64,000 bases of DNA from Pustulibacterium marinum (GCF_900116665.1 NZ_FPBK01000002.1:54360-118359), one strand, 5' to 3'. Positions 1-8,056 are shown, numbered from the stretch's first letter. Made by a program: numbers and translations. Notes: generated from the letters alone by a model not told the origin.

Positions 1-84
1 AAATGCGACAAAAACAGTAACAAATGCGACAAAAACAGTAACAAATGCGACAAAAATAGTAACAAATGCGACAAAAATAGTAAC
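1..84. repeat. Four tandem copies of a 21-bp unit
   Basis: The unit begins AAATGCGAC and ends CAGTAAC. It is present four times head to tail from the window edge; copies 3 and 4 differ from 1 and 2 by one base (AAAAACAG to AAAAATAG). The array may continue to the left. The same 3' segment (AAAAACAGTAAC) occurs directly before the ATG at 249, so the unit may derive from the upstream region of this gene family. Confidence 0.9.
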
Positions 85-248
85 AAATGTACTGTGTGTA
101 ATTTGTAAAACTCTAATATTCAGTAGTGTAAAAGTAATGATTGTGGTGGGTGAAAAAGCAGATAACTCTTGTATAACCAGGTAAAAAGACCTGAGAAGAG
201 AACTGCTGTACAATCAATTAAAATTCAATTTTTTAAAAAAACAGTAAC

Positions 249-878
249 ATGAAAAGAAAAGTACGAATTTCATATGCTTATATGAAAGACAGCCAGCTAA
301 ATGTATTTGCAGGAGAAGTAATTACCAAACTCACCGGAAATACCAATTTTACGTTCGATGCGGGGGTGTTAGAAGCCTTAACGGCTGCTTCGGTAGCCTA
401 CAGAGAAAGTTTGGAAGCCGCTACAGGTGGTGGAATGGCCTATACGGCAGAGAAAAACATAGCTCGCGCTACGTTGTTGGTAGCCTTACGAAAAGTAGCT
501 CAGATAGTTAACTATCAAGCAGATGGTGATGAAGCTAAATTGCTAAATTGTGGATTTATTTTAATACGAATCCCTACAGAAGTAGTATTGCCAGCACCAA
601 TTAATTTTAGTGTAGTTGCGGGCCCCGAAGGAGCCGATTTAATTTTACGAATGAAAGCCAACAAAGATGCCAAGTCGTACCTTTTTTTCGTCGGCCCGTC
701 AGAAACCCCGGTAGTAACAGCTAAACTTCAACAACACAGCAGCAGTAGCTGCACGTTGCATATTACAGGTTTAGAACCGGGCGTTAAGTATGCCTGTCGG
801 GCCGCCTATTTGGGTAGCAGTAAAAGCAAACTAAAATACTCTAGCATACAGTTTGCCTGTACCACACCAGTACCTTAA
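249..878 (+). CDS. FN3-like domain protein, function unknown
   Basis: A 209-residue protein with no signal peptide or membrane segment. Residues about 1-110 form a small helical region rich in Ala and Gly. Residues about 115-207 look like a fibronectin type III domain: a beta-strand pattern with a GLEPGVKYACRAAY segment near the end, typical of the FN3 E-F-G strands. FN3 domains usually mediate binding, but nothing shows a partner here. The ATG follows the 3' part of the 21-bp repeat found at positions 1-84. Codon use is richer in GC than the NACHT gene downstream. I recognise the FN3 part only; the N-terminal part is unknown to me. Confidence 0.75.
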   Translation: MKRKVRISYAYMKDSQLNVFAGEVITKLTGNTNFTFDAGVLEALTAASVAYRESLEAATGGGMAYTAEKNIARATLLVALRKVAQIVNYQADGDEAKLLNCGFILIRIPTEVVLPAPINFSVVAGPEGADLILRMKANKDAKSYLFFVGPSETPVVTAKLQQHSSSSCTLHITGLEPGVKYACRAAYLGSSKSKLKYSSIQFACTTPVP

Positions 879-909
879 AAATAGTGACATTACTTTTGTT
901 TTTTGCCAG

Positions 910-946
910 CCAAAAGTGTTGTATACATTAGCCGCAACACTTTTGG
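910..946 (+). terminator. Hairpin terminator after the FN3 gene
   Basis: A perfect 12-bp inverted repeat (CCAAAAGTGTTG at 910-921, CAACACTTTTGG at 935-946) with a 13-nt loop, 31 nt after the stop. A second hairpin (about 1000-1030, TAAAGC/GCTTTTA) follows. No long U tract follows the first stem, so its strength is uncertain. Confidence 0.6.
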
Positions 947-1072
947 TTTATTACAAAAAAGAAACTTTTTGCACCTACCGTAGGTATGTTCCCAACTGTT
1001 AAAGCTTTTTGTTTATACAAAAGGCTTTTATTTTGGTAGCTACCATAGAATAGTATTTACTATTATTGTATA

Positions 1073-1111
1073 AAAAAGTTGTATATTGGTGCTGATATAA
1101 ATGAGTTAGGT
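1073..1111 (+). repeat. Cassette-junction-like motif before the NACHT gene
   Basis: The segment contains AAAAGTTGTATATTGGTG, then TATAAATGAGTTAGGT. The first half recurs at about 8078, 8948 and 21778 upstream of other accessory genes and may be a promoter, since Bacteroidota -7 boxes resemble TAnnTTTG. The second half (GAGTTAGGT) fits the GTTRRRY core of integron attC sites, and the gene ends in the matching RYYYAAC form (GCCTAAC, 2921). Confidence 0.5.
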
Positions 1112-1124
1112 TACATTAGAAAAT

Positions 1125-2921
1125 ATGAAAGAAGAAATAGACCCAAATAAAATTATCGCAGAGTTTTTAAACCTAAAAGTTAATGATTTAACTAAAATTG
1201 GGGAAAGCATAATTAAAGGAACTAAAGAAAAAGTAAAAATTACGCTAAAGACTGGATACGAAAAATTCTTAGCAGAATCATTTACTAGATATGGGAAATC
1301 TAAGACATTCTTTCATAGAGATTCTAATGTAAACTTAAGCACTTTTTATGTTCCATTAAGTCTAAGATGCAATGATGTCTTAATAAAATCTGCAAATATT
1401 AAAGCATTACTTGATGCTAATAAAAATATTATAATTTCTGGAACTGGAGGAGCAGGTAAATCAATTATGCTTAAGCATCTATTTGTAAATTCACTTTTCG
1501 CTAAAAAACAGATTCCCGTTTTTATTGAATTACGCGACCTAAACTCTAAAGGTTTTGATTTAAAGGAATTTATTAATTATACTTTTGATTCTTTTGGTTT
1601 AGAGATTGAAAAAAGTTTTTTGCAAAAATCTTTAAATAAAGGTCAATATATATTCTTCTTGGATGGATTAGATGAAGTTTTCCCAGAAAAAAGAGAATCA
1701 CTTTTAAAGGAAATTGACAATTTAACAAAAGCCTATAGTGGTTGTAGTATAGTTTTATCAACTAGACCAGATTTAAATGTTTCAGAATTAACCACATTTT
1801 CAATTTTTAATGTCGAGCCTTTAACCTTAGAAAAAAGTATTGAATTAATTAATAAACTACCTGCTGACAAGACAATTAAAGCAAAATTTATCTCAGATTT
1901 ACAAGATAATTTATTTGAAAAACATAAATCTTTCCTTTCCAATCCTTTACTGCTATCAATAATGCTTATAACTTATGGTTACAGTGCTGATATACCAAAT
2001 AAACTAAGTGTATTTTATAACCAAGCTTTTGAAGCATTATTTCAAAGACATGATGCTCTTAAGGGAGCCTTCAATAGAAAAAGAGAAACAGAATTAGATA
2101 TACAAGAGTTCTCTAAAATTCTATCTATTTTTTGTGTATTAACTTATGAGCAACGTAAATTCAAATTTACTAGAATTGAAGCCCTCGAATTTATTGACCA
2201 AGCAAAAGAATTATCTTGTTACGAATTCAATTCATCAAAATATTTAACAGATTTACTTCAATCAGTTTGTCTGTTAGTAGAAGATGGACTTTTTATCTAT
2301 TTTACTCATCGTTCTTTTCAGGAGTATTTCACTGCAAAATTCATAGTAGAATCTCAAACCGAAATAAAAACAACATTATTAAAAAAATATCAAGCAAATA
2401 TAAGGGAAGATAATGTTTACAAATTGGTTCATGAGTTAGACCCTGACTTTATGGAATTTGAAATTATTATACCGTTCATAAATGATTTATTTAATGAAAT
2501 TAAGCTTAAAAAAAATATTGGTATTTCACATTATGTAAGGTTTATCAGAATAATGTGGGAGAAATTCGAATTCAGAAATGGCAAATTAATTGGTACAGTA
2601 AAAAACGGGATTATCAACGAAATGGTCTATTTTATAATTTTTAATATTAAAAATGGAAAAAAATCCAAATCTTTATTGGCAGGGGAATCTGAATGGATAA
2701 CAGATAATAAGGACGCTACTAAAGAAGGTAAAGAAAGGCTAGTCTTTTTAACTGAAAACTTAAAAACATCTGATATAGCAACATTAGAGTTCTATAAGAG
2801 TAGTCGGTTCTTCTCAAAAGGAATGTTAGAATCTTTAAATTTTGCAAAAAAGTCTATCGAGTTGAGAAAAAAGAATCATTCTTCTAAATTATTTGACTTA
2901 TTATTAAAAGAAAAAACGTAG
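1125..2921 (+). CDS. NACHT-domain NTPase, candidate anti-phage NLR-like protein
   Basis: A 598-residue STAND NTPase. A short N-terminal region (1-100) is followed by a Walker A GTGGAGKS (106-113), a Walker B of the NACHT type FFLDGLDE (177-184), an STRPD-type sensor (SIVLSTRPD) and a winged-helix motif HRSFQEYFTAKF near 394-405. The last ~180 residues are helical, with no recognisable LRR, WD40 or TPR repeats and no nuclease motif that I can see. Bacterial NACHT proteins are known to include anti-phage sensors related to eukaryotic NLRs, so a defence role is a reasonable inference, not shown here. The gene is AT-rich, stands alone, has its own terminator and is bracketed by cassette-like motifs, all consistent with transfer. 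The effector, if any, would lie in residues 1-100 or the C-terminal region. Confidence 0.85.
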   Translation: MKEEIDPNKIIAEFLNLKVNDLTKIGESIIKGTKEKVKITLKTGYEKFLAESFTRYGKSKTFFHRDSNVNLSTFYVPLSLRCNDVLIKSANIKALLDANKNIIISGTGGAGKSIMLKHLFVNSLFAKKQIPVFIELRDLNSKGFDLKEFINYTFDSFGLEIEKSFLQKSLNKGQYIFFLDGLDEVFPEKRESLLKEIDNLTKAYSGCSIVLSTRPDLNVSELTTFSIFNVEPLTLEKSIELINKLPADKTIKAKFISDLQDNLFEKHKSFLSNPLLLSIMLITYGYSADIPNKLSVFYNQAFEALFQRHDALKGAFNRKRETELDIQEFSKILSIFCVLTYEQRKFKFTRIEALEFIDQAKELSCYEFNSSKYLTDLLQSVCLLVEDGLFIYFTHRSFQEYFTAKFIVESQTEIKTTLLKKYQANIREDNVYKLVHELDPDFMEFEIIIPFINDLFNEIKLKKNIGISHYVRFIRIMWEKFEFRNGKLIGTVKNGIINEMVYFIIFNIKNGKKSKSLLAGESEWITDNKDATKEGKERLVFLTENLKTSDIATLEFYKSSRFFSKGMLESLNFAKKSIELRKKNHSSKLFDLLLKEKT

Positions 2922-3002
2922 CCTAACACCGGTAGCTGTTGCACAACTCCTTGGTAAAAGTTGGGGGTTGGTTTCTACAAGTCGCTTTTGAGCGACTTTT
3001 TT
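2921..3002 (+). repeat. Junction repeat with built-in terminator
   Basis: Starts at the stop codon of the NACHT gene with GCCTAAC, then GTTGCACAACTC (2938-2949), TTGGTAAAAGTTG, and a hairpin AAGTCGCT-TTTG-AGCGACTT plus T tract (2979-3002), a good intrinsic terminator. The same order with the same spacing (27 versus 26 nt between GTTGCACAACTC and ACAAGTCGCT) occurs at 7988-8050. Confidence 0.75.
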
Positions 3003-3024
3003 GTTTTTAGCGTTAGTTGATTTT

Positions 3025-3324
3025 CTAGTTTTGCGGAAGGCTTACAAGGGGTTTATGGACTTTTAGGAAGGCTTTTATGGCCATTGTAAGTAGACGTGTG
3101 TTTCCCTGATTACTATGTGCCTTTTTGGTGGTGTATTTAAGGTATTTTTTAAGATTATAGGCAATGGCGGCCATGAGCATGCATTTGTTGGCTTGCTGTA
3201 TGCCCAAGGTATTCACTTTGGCGAGCCCCATAAATTGGGTAAGAATGCCAAAAACAGGTTCTACGGTGCTAGAGCGTTTGGCTTTCATGTAGCGGCCTTG
3301 TTTGTAATTCCTTTTCTGAATAAA
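3025..3324 (-). pseudogene. Transposase C-terminal fragment (IS1182-like)
   Basis: An 87-residue open stretch from the ATG at 3288, with homologous-looking sequence continuing upstream of it to about 3324 (QKRNYKQGRYMKAKRS). It carries the VEPVFG motif, which contains the catalytic Glu of DDE transposases, and the AIAYNLKKYLK tail usual in Bacteroidota transposases of this type. The N-terminal two thirds, including the two Asp residues, are missing, so it is inactive. The family call rests on memory of similar tails. It abuts a 5'-truncated plus-strand gene, suggesting that the element inserted there and then decayed. Confidence 0.8.
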
Positions 3325-3555
3325 AAAACATACAAAGCTTTAACTGTTTTATTCCTTGTGATATGTATTCCCATTGTGTTTTTTCAATTTAATCCCATAG
3401 ATACGTCTACATTTCCAAATGATGTAAAGGTGCTCAAGGTACAAGGATCATATCAACAAGTAGTAAGAGAGCAACAAAATATGAAAACTTTAATGGAGGA
3501 AAGAGATACAGTTTGGGTAGAAGATCGATTTATTTTTAGACGTATACTCAAATAA
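3322..3555 (+). pseudogene. Remnant of a small membrane-anchored protein gene, 5' end lost
   Basis: The frame reads KKTYKALTVLFLVICIPIVFF followed by about 55 polar residues ending in FIFRRILK and a stop at 3555. This has the form of an N-terminal signal or membrane anchor whose start codon is absent exactly where the transposase remnant begins. Reading the frame further upstream only gives antisense transposase sequence. I do not recognise the family. It could be an intact short gene starting at an unseen non-ATG codon. Confidence 0.45.
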
Positions 3556-3634
3556 AACACTTTATATAGGTTTTATCTTACTTTTTGTGTAAATTTATGG
3601 GTAAAGTTTTATAAATCTTCTTAAACTTAAATTT

Positions 3635-3763
3635 ATGAGTAAGCATTATGCGTATGCGGTGTGTTTGGTATTCATCTCCATTTTTATATGGTTTGGTTGC
3701 GAAGAACCCAAAAAGACAAGTGAAACAGATATGGAAGTAAGCGAACCTACAGCTATAAATTGA
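3635..3763 (+). CDS. Small putative lipoprotein, 42 residues
   Basis: ATG at 3635 gives MSKHYAYAVCLVF, a hydrophobic core and a lipobox WFGC followed by EEPKK, a convincing type II signal peptide. Only about 22 residues follow the Cys. Its stop overlaps the start of the TraB-like fragment in another frame. It may be a real tiny lipoprotein or the truncated front of a longer gene. Confidence 0.5.
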   Translation: MSKHYAYAVCLVFISIFIWFGCEEPKKTSETDMEVSEPTAIN

Positions 3764-4014
3764 TTTCATTATTTGAACAAAAATATGGAGTAATTAAACT
3801 CGCCAAATGTGATTACAATACAGAATTAAGCTCCTTTAAATATAAGTGTCCTAAGGTTAAAAAAGAACTTACTGAAAAATTTAAAAGTGAATTTATTCTC
3901 AATTTACGAAATGAGAAATTAGTGAATGAAATTAAAACATCGAGTGATTCAAAAATATTGGTTGTATATGGTGCTGGACATCTGAAAGGAATCAAAGAAT
4001 TAATTAAAAAATAA
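3760..4014 (+). pseudogene. C-terminal fragment of a TraB-family protein
   Basis: About 84 residues, open in this frame back to 3724. The ending (RNEKLVNEI ... ILVVYGAGHLKGIKELIKK) matches the end of TraB/PrgY/GumN proteins, where a GAGHLxG motif follows an RN(E/D)xxxxxI helix. The first two thirds of the domain, including the GTxH motif, are absent. An intact TraB/GumN gene lies 540 bases downstream, so this could be a relic of a duplication or of a second cassette. Confidence 0.65.
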
Positions 4015-4045
4015 AAAGCAGCACTCACAATAAAGATGTTAGCCA

Positions 4046-4129
4046 ATGCATAACTCTTTGGTAAAAGTTATTCTTATCAGAAAACAACGGGTAACAATGT
4101 TTATATTTATTTAGATATAACGAGTTAGC
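4046..4129 (+). repeat. Complete-looking junction repeat
   Basis: Contains TGCATAACTCTTTGGTAAAAG (4047-4067) and, 25-30 nt later, TTTATATTTATTTAGATATA then ACGAGTTAGC (to 4126). The first half matches the motif after the NACHT gene, and the second matches motifs before the NACHT gene (1079-1111) and at 7497-7527. Both halves in one 84-bp spacer show that they belong to one element. Confidence 0.6.
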
Positions 4130-4554
4130 AAACATAAAACCAGTCAATGATAATACTTGAACCAACAGTAGTATTTGAACCATGGGGTTGCTTAGGTGAA
4201 GAAGTTCATGGTATAATTGGTACAAATGAATAGTATGAGTGTTGAGATAATTTTTGGTAACACTTGAATTGAACCAGTATATTCCGGGTCTTGGTTTATA
4301 CCTCTTGATAAAATTAACAAACCTGAGGTTTAAAAAAAAATCACTCATAGACTAGCTTTGATCTAGTGTACAGGAGAGTGCAGAGAAACCTCCACAAAAC
4401 CCTAAGCAAAAGGTTGTAGGGAATGTTTGCATAACACAATTAAAACCCTATGAACATTAAAATCTACTCGTAAAGAAGTCTCCATTGTCATTTTTTTTTG
4501 TAACAAATATTGCTTCGCTATACTTACCCGGTATAATCAAAAACAATCAAAAAA
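4130..4554. other. Gene-free spacer with short inverted repeats
   Basis: No convincing gene. From 4352 to 4425 three short hairpins follow each other (CTAG/CTAG, GGAG/CTCC, CCCTA/TAGGG), which could be a structured RNA or a decayed element end. Upstream of the TraB gene, a T-rich stretch and TATACTTAC near 4520 could be a promoter. Confidence 0.35.
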
Positions 4555-5415
4555 ATGAAGAGTTTAAAACATTGGATTACCGCTTGTATTGTATGTATTC
4601 CTGCCGTCTTTTTTGGACAAGAGAAAAATACTATAAAAAATTCTGTTCTTTGGAAGATAGAACATCCAAATTTAGAAAAACCATCTTATCTTTTGGGAAC
4701 TATGCATATGATGTGTGAAGATGATTTTATCATTCCAGAAAAAGTATTAAAAACCCTAAATAATATTGATGATTTGGTACTGGAAGTAAATCTTTCTAAC
4801 CCTAAAGAAATGGAGGCACTTCAAAAGGAAATGACTCATGCAAACAAGATTTCTGAAGATTTAACCGATGAGCAGTTTGCAAGGCTGGATACGCTTATCC
4901 AAAAAATTATGGGTGTTCCTTTAAAAAACTTTGATTCATATGGTATTTCAACACTTTACAGTATGATGGCAAGCAAGATGCTACCTTGCCATAAAATTAA
5001 ATCAATAGAAATGGAATTGGTTAAAATTGCTACCGAAAATAACACCAATATTGTTTCGCTTGAAAGTGTATCAGAACAATTTGCCTATGTAAAAAAAGCG
5101 TATCCTGTAATGGAAAGTTACCGGCTTATATTTTTGTTTGAAACCTATAAAAAAGATTTCAATAAAGCCATTGAAGCGTATTTGGAAGAGAATATTACCA
5201 TGACAGTGGGTTTAATTGCTCAAGAAAAATATATGAATGCCAATTCAACCAAGTACATGTTGCATGTTCGAAATGAAAACTGGGTTCATAAGATGCCCGA
5301 AATGATGCAAGAAAAAAGTAATTTGTTTGCTGTAGGAACTGCACATCTAACAGGTGAAAAAGGGCTTATTCAATTATTAAGACAAAAGGGGTATAACGTA
5401 ACCCCAATACTGTAA
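4555..5415 (+). CDS. TraB/GumN family secreted protein
   Basis: A 286-residue protein. Residues 1-22 are a signal peptide (HWITACIVCIPAVFFGQ). The mature part begins with SVLWKIEHPNLEKPSYLLGTMHM, the GTxH motif of TraB/GumN proteins, and ends with LFAVGTAHLTGEKGLIQLLRQKGY, the second conserved GxxHL motif. Both halves of the active-site-like signature are present, and length is normal. Family members are structurally related to the Tiki/EreA/ChaN-like superfamily and are suspected metal-dependent peptidases, but the substrate is unknown. It is the first gene of a three-gene unit with an ECF sigma factor 3 nt downstream, so it may be expressed in response to an envelope signal. Confidence 0.85.
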   Translation: MKSLKHWITACIVCIPAVFFGQEKNTIKNSVLWKIEHPNLEKPSYLLGTMHMMCEDDFIIPEKVLKTLNNIDDLVLEVNLSNPKEMEALQKEMTHANKISEDLTDEQFARLDTLIQKIMGVPLKNFDSYGISTLYSMMASKMLPCHKIKSIEMELVKIATENNTNIVSLESVSEQFAYVKKAYPVMESYRLIFLFETYKKDFNKAIEAYLEENITMTVGLIAQEKYMNANSTKYMLHVRNENWVHKMPEMMQEKSNLFAVGTAHLTGEKGLIQLLRQKGYNVTPIL

Positions 5416-5418
5416 AAT

Positions 5419-5925
5419 ATGATGAAAATAACCGAAAAAGAATTTTTAGATAAAATAAACGCTCACAAAGGTATTATATATAAGGTTTCAAGAATGTATT
5501 TTGATGAACCTGAAGATCGTGAAGATTTATTTCAGGAAATTATATTCCAACTCTGGAAGTCTGTAGATTCTTTTAAAGGCAACAGTCAGTTTTCATCTTG
5601 GATGTACCGTGTAGCATTAAATACTGCCATCGTTTTTTATAAAAAGCAGAGAAAACGAATAGGTACAACAGCTGATTTAAAAACAGAACCCGTAGCACCA
5701 AAAGATTATGATGGTGTTAAAGACAAACAACTCGGTTACTTTTATAAAGCCATAAGACAATTAGATAAAATAGATAAAGCATTAATACTGCTATATATAG
5801 AAGGATATTCGGGAAAAGAAATAGCTGAGACTTTAGGACTTTCCGAGACAAACACAAGAGTCAAAACCAATAGAGTAAAAAAACAATTAAAAGAAATTAT
5901 TAAAACAGAAGGATATGAATTTTGA
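5419..5925 (+). CDS. ECF-type RNA polymerase sigma factor
   Basis: A 168-residue sigma-70 family protein with region 2 (EDREDLFQEIIFQLWKSVDSFKGNSQFSSWMYRVALNTA, residues ~32-72) and region 4 (LLYIEGYSGKEIAETLGLSETNTRVKTNRVKKQL, ~125-160), joined by a short linker, the ECF layout without region 3. It starts with two consecutive ATG codons 3 nt after the TraB stop and overlaps the next gene by 11 nt, so the three are probably one transcript. The membrane protein encoded next is the likely anti-sigma factor. The target promoters are unknown. Confidence 0.9.
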   Translation: MMKITEKEFLDKINAHKGIIYKVSRMYFDEPEDREDLFQEIIFQLWKSVDSFKGNSQFSSWMYRVALNTAIVFYKKQRKRIGTTADLKTEPVAPKDYDGVKDKQLGYFYKAIRQLDKIDKALILLYIEGYSGKEIAETLGLSETNTRVKTNRVKKQLKEIIKTEGYEF

Positions 5926-6538
5926 AGACATAAAACAACAAATGAATAGCCAAAATATGGATGACCAAGTAATACCCAACCATATAAGCGAACTAAAGAA
6001 AACACAACTTCCTATTCAAAAAATAAGAAGAAATATAAAAACCGAACTCTTAACACAAATAGTGATTATTCTACTTTTATTTATGACACCAGGGTTTATT
6101 GAAATGAATCCAGTTGCAAGAGGAATCTATTTTATTCTCATTTTTATTACTTCCCTCATTACAATTATCTATTTGCTTAAAATTAATAGTTTTATAAAGC
6201 AAACCTCAAACCTATCCTTTGCTGTAAAGGATGTTTTGGTAACAACTTTATATCAATTAAAATTAACATTAGAAGTGTATAAGACTGCTGTAATATCAGG
6301 AAGTTTATTGCTTCCAGCAGTTGGCTTTATTTTGATTAAAGGACGAAATAGCATTGATGAATCAGCCTTTCTAAACATCATAACGTTCAATATTTCCTTT
6401 GAAAAAATTATTTTTTACATCATTGGGTATTTAGTAACAGCAATTGCTATATACATTGTAACCAATTGGTGGGTAGACAATTTATACGGAAAATATATAA
6501 ATGACCTTGAAAATATTTTAGAAAAACTTGAATACTGA
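5915..6538 (+). CDS. Membrane protein, candidate anti-sigma factor
   Basis: A 207-residue protein with a soluble N-terminal part (1-45) and four hydrophobic segments (about 48-65, 72-92, 128-145 and 170-188). It overlaps the sigma-factor gene by 11 nt, which suggests translational coupling. Position, a cytosolic N-terminal helix-forming segment and membrane anchoring fit the role of an anti-sigma factor, but it lacks a recognisable zinc anti-sigma (HxxxCxxC) motif. Function is therefore inferred only from context. Confidence 0.75.
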   Translation: MNFEDIKQQMNSQNMDDQVIPNHISELKKTQLPIQKIRRNIKTELLTQIVIILLLFMTPGFIEMNPVARGIYFILIFITSLITIIYLLKINSFIKQTSNLSFAVKDVLVTTLYQLKLTLEVYKTAVISGSLLLPAVGFILIKGRNSIDESAFLNIITFNISFEKIIFYIIGYLVTAIAIYIVTNWWVDNLYGKYINDLENILEKLEY

Positions 6539-6815
6539 AAAAGCACAACCTACAACAAGGTACTGGCCGTTGTACAACTCCAATTACGATATCAAAAGTG
6601 AATTTCCCAGATCTTGACAAATGTTTTGAGTATTGCTCATCAATGTGTTATTTTTATGATAGTCGTAGTTTTTGATGAAATTGAAGTATATTGGAATTGA
6701 AAAATAGGCCCAGCGTATAACAACAATCGCTAAAGCATAAAAGTAGGTGATTTTAGCTATCTTAGTTTCTAATCAATCCGCAACTAATTGTTAAACAAGA
6801 CCGTTAGGCTTCATT
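6539..6815. repeat. Spacer with divergent junction motifs
   Basis: Just after the stop lies GGCCGTTGTACAACTCC (6567-6583), a variant of the GTTGCACAACTC motif. At 6803-6809 GTTAGGC (fits GTTRRRY) lies 6 nt before the next start codon. Between them AGCGTATAACAACAATCGC and a short imperfect inverted repeat (6711-6760) are seen. No gene is visible here. Confidence 0.4.
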
Positions 6816-7319
6816 TTGAAAATCGAACGCTGGAAAAAAAACAAAAGAAAGTTGAACAGAAAACATTTATTAATAATAACTGGGATTTTCACTTTCGGAC
6901 TCCTGTTTTATTACCTTGTTTGGTCTATTTCTCCAGGAAGTTACGCGAAAGCGGAAACCTATGAATTAAACATTCCTGAAGATACTCTTATCGAAATTAT
7001 AAATGATGTAAAATCTGAAAATAATTTACAAACAAATAGTTTTGTTGATCATCAAAATAGACATTGGTACTCAATCTATTTTGAGTATCAAGATAAAAAT
7101 CAAATAATTCACACATTGACAAGGGCCAAAAATAAAACAACAACAACATTTTATTTTTCAGGTTATAAAAATAAAACAGACATAGGAAATTGGATCAATG
7201 CAAATGAATACTTTCTATGGTGGAAAAACTCAAAAGAAAAAAAGGAGTTTGAAAAAAGAATATTAAAAAAAATTGAAAAAAAACTAAAATTAAAGAACCA
7301 AAAAGAGGAAAAAAAGTGA
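6816..7319 (+). CDS. Hypothetical single-pass membrane protein
   Basis: A 167-residue protein beginning at a TTG codon, 6 nt after the GTTAGGC motif; no ATG gives a comparable frame. One membrane segment (residues ~19-37, LLIITGIFTFGLLFYYLVWS) follows a basic N-terminus, giving an inside-anchored protein with an extracytoplasmic domain of about 90 residues containing aromatic-rich strands. The last 30 residues are almost all Lys, Glu and Asn and look like a charged helix. I do not recognise the family. It is a single gene between cassette-like spacers. Confidence 0.6.
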   Translation: MKIERWKKNKRKLNRKHLLIITGIFTFGLLFYYLVWSISPGSYAKAETYELNIPEDTLIEIINDVKSENNLQTNSFVDHQNRHWYSIYFEYQDKNQIIHTLTRAKNKTTTTFYFSGYKNKTDIGNWINANEYFLWWKNSKEKKEFEKRILKKIEKKLKLKNQKEEKK

Positions 7320-7489
7320 CGCAAAAAGAGTTTGACGCTATTGAATTGAAAAAAATGAAGTCGTTAAACGAAAATCAAAATTACTAAATACTTCTGTCAA
7401 CAGAGGTAACGGTTTCCAGATATAAACAAAAAAGAGACTATATAAATTTTAAGTAAGGAAAAAAGTTTTATTTGTCTAGAGCATAAACA

Positions 7490-7530
7490 GGTAGATTGTA
7501 TATTTTTATGCTTATATAACAAGTTACCCT
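7490..7530 (+). repeat. Junction-like motif before a small membrane gene
   Basis: TTGTATATTTTTATGCTTATATAACAAGTTACC matches the 3' half of the element at 4095-4126 and 1079-1111. The remainder of the 7320-7568 spacer has no gene; GTTAAAC at 7364 also fits the GTTRRRY core. Confidence 0.45.
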
Positions 7531-7568
7531 AACGTTAACAATTTTACAATATTAAAAAGGAATAAAAA

Positions 7569-7964
7569 TTGACTAAATTTTATCAATCAACTAAATATCT
7601 TTGGATAGTATCAAGAATACTTTTAATCATATTGTTTTCTGCTGCAATTTCAAATAGAATTAAAGAGACTACCATGTCCGATATCATTGTGAGCTCTGTT
7701 TTTATCATGGTCATATTTTTATTGATTGTATTGGCTATAATGGGATTTTTAAAAAAGAAAGCTCATTATGTACTGCATTTTATGGTTGGGATTTTGATAA
7801 CTCTTTTCGGAATATTATGCAGTTATTTATTGTTAACATTTGGCGAAACTAAATATGCTGTCCATATCAAAATGGGATTTCAATTGGCGCCATTATGGAT
7901 AGTACTTTACGGGATTTATGAAATAACGAACGGAATTAATTCATTGAAAATTAAACAGGATTGA
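7569..7964 (+). CDS. Hypothetical four-helix membrane protein
   Basis: A 131-residue protein starting at TTG (7569), with no in-frame ATG nearby. Four hydrophobic segments can be seen (about 9-27, 36-60, 70-92 and 101-118), with very short loops. Size and layout resemble many small inner-membrane proteins of accessory regions, but no family-specific motif is visible. It lies alone between junction-like spacers, the downstream one with its own terminator. Confidence 0.6.
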   Translation: MTKFYQSTKYLWIVSRILLIILFSAAISNRIKETTMSDIIVSSVFIMVIFLLIVLAIMGFLKKKAHYVLHFMVGILITLFGILCSYLLLTFGETKYAVHIKMGFQLAPLWIVLYGIYEITNGINSLKIKQD

Positions 7965-7965
7965 A

Positions 7966-8056
7966 TATTTGTGCAATAACGAGAACCGTTGCACAACTCT
8001 CAAATAACCACAATAGATTAATGATACAAGTCGCTCCCTGAGCGACTTTGTTTTTA
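7966..8056 (+). repeat. Second copy of the junction repeat with terminator
   Basis: CCGTTGCACAACTC (7986-7999), 26 nt, then ACAAGTCGCT-CCCTG-AGCGACTTTG and TTTTTA (8026-8055). Order, spacing and hairpin match the copy at 2938-3006, although the 26-nt middle differs in sequence. Confidence 0.75.

Noticed and set aside
1-84. CRISPR array
   Set aside because: The 21-bp units are directly adjacent with no unique spacers, and no cas gene is in the window.
3115-3321. First part of the 146-codon plus-strand ORF as a real N-terminus
   Set aside because: It is antisense to the transposase remnant; only the part after about 3322 has a plausible membrane anchor.
4025-4348. 107-codon minus-strand ORF across the junction repeat
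   Set aside because: It crosses the repeat block and the spacer hairpins, has no recognisable motif and looks like chance in AT-rich DNA.
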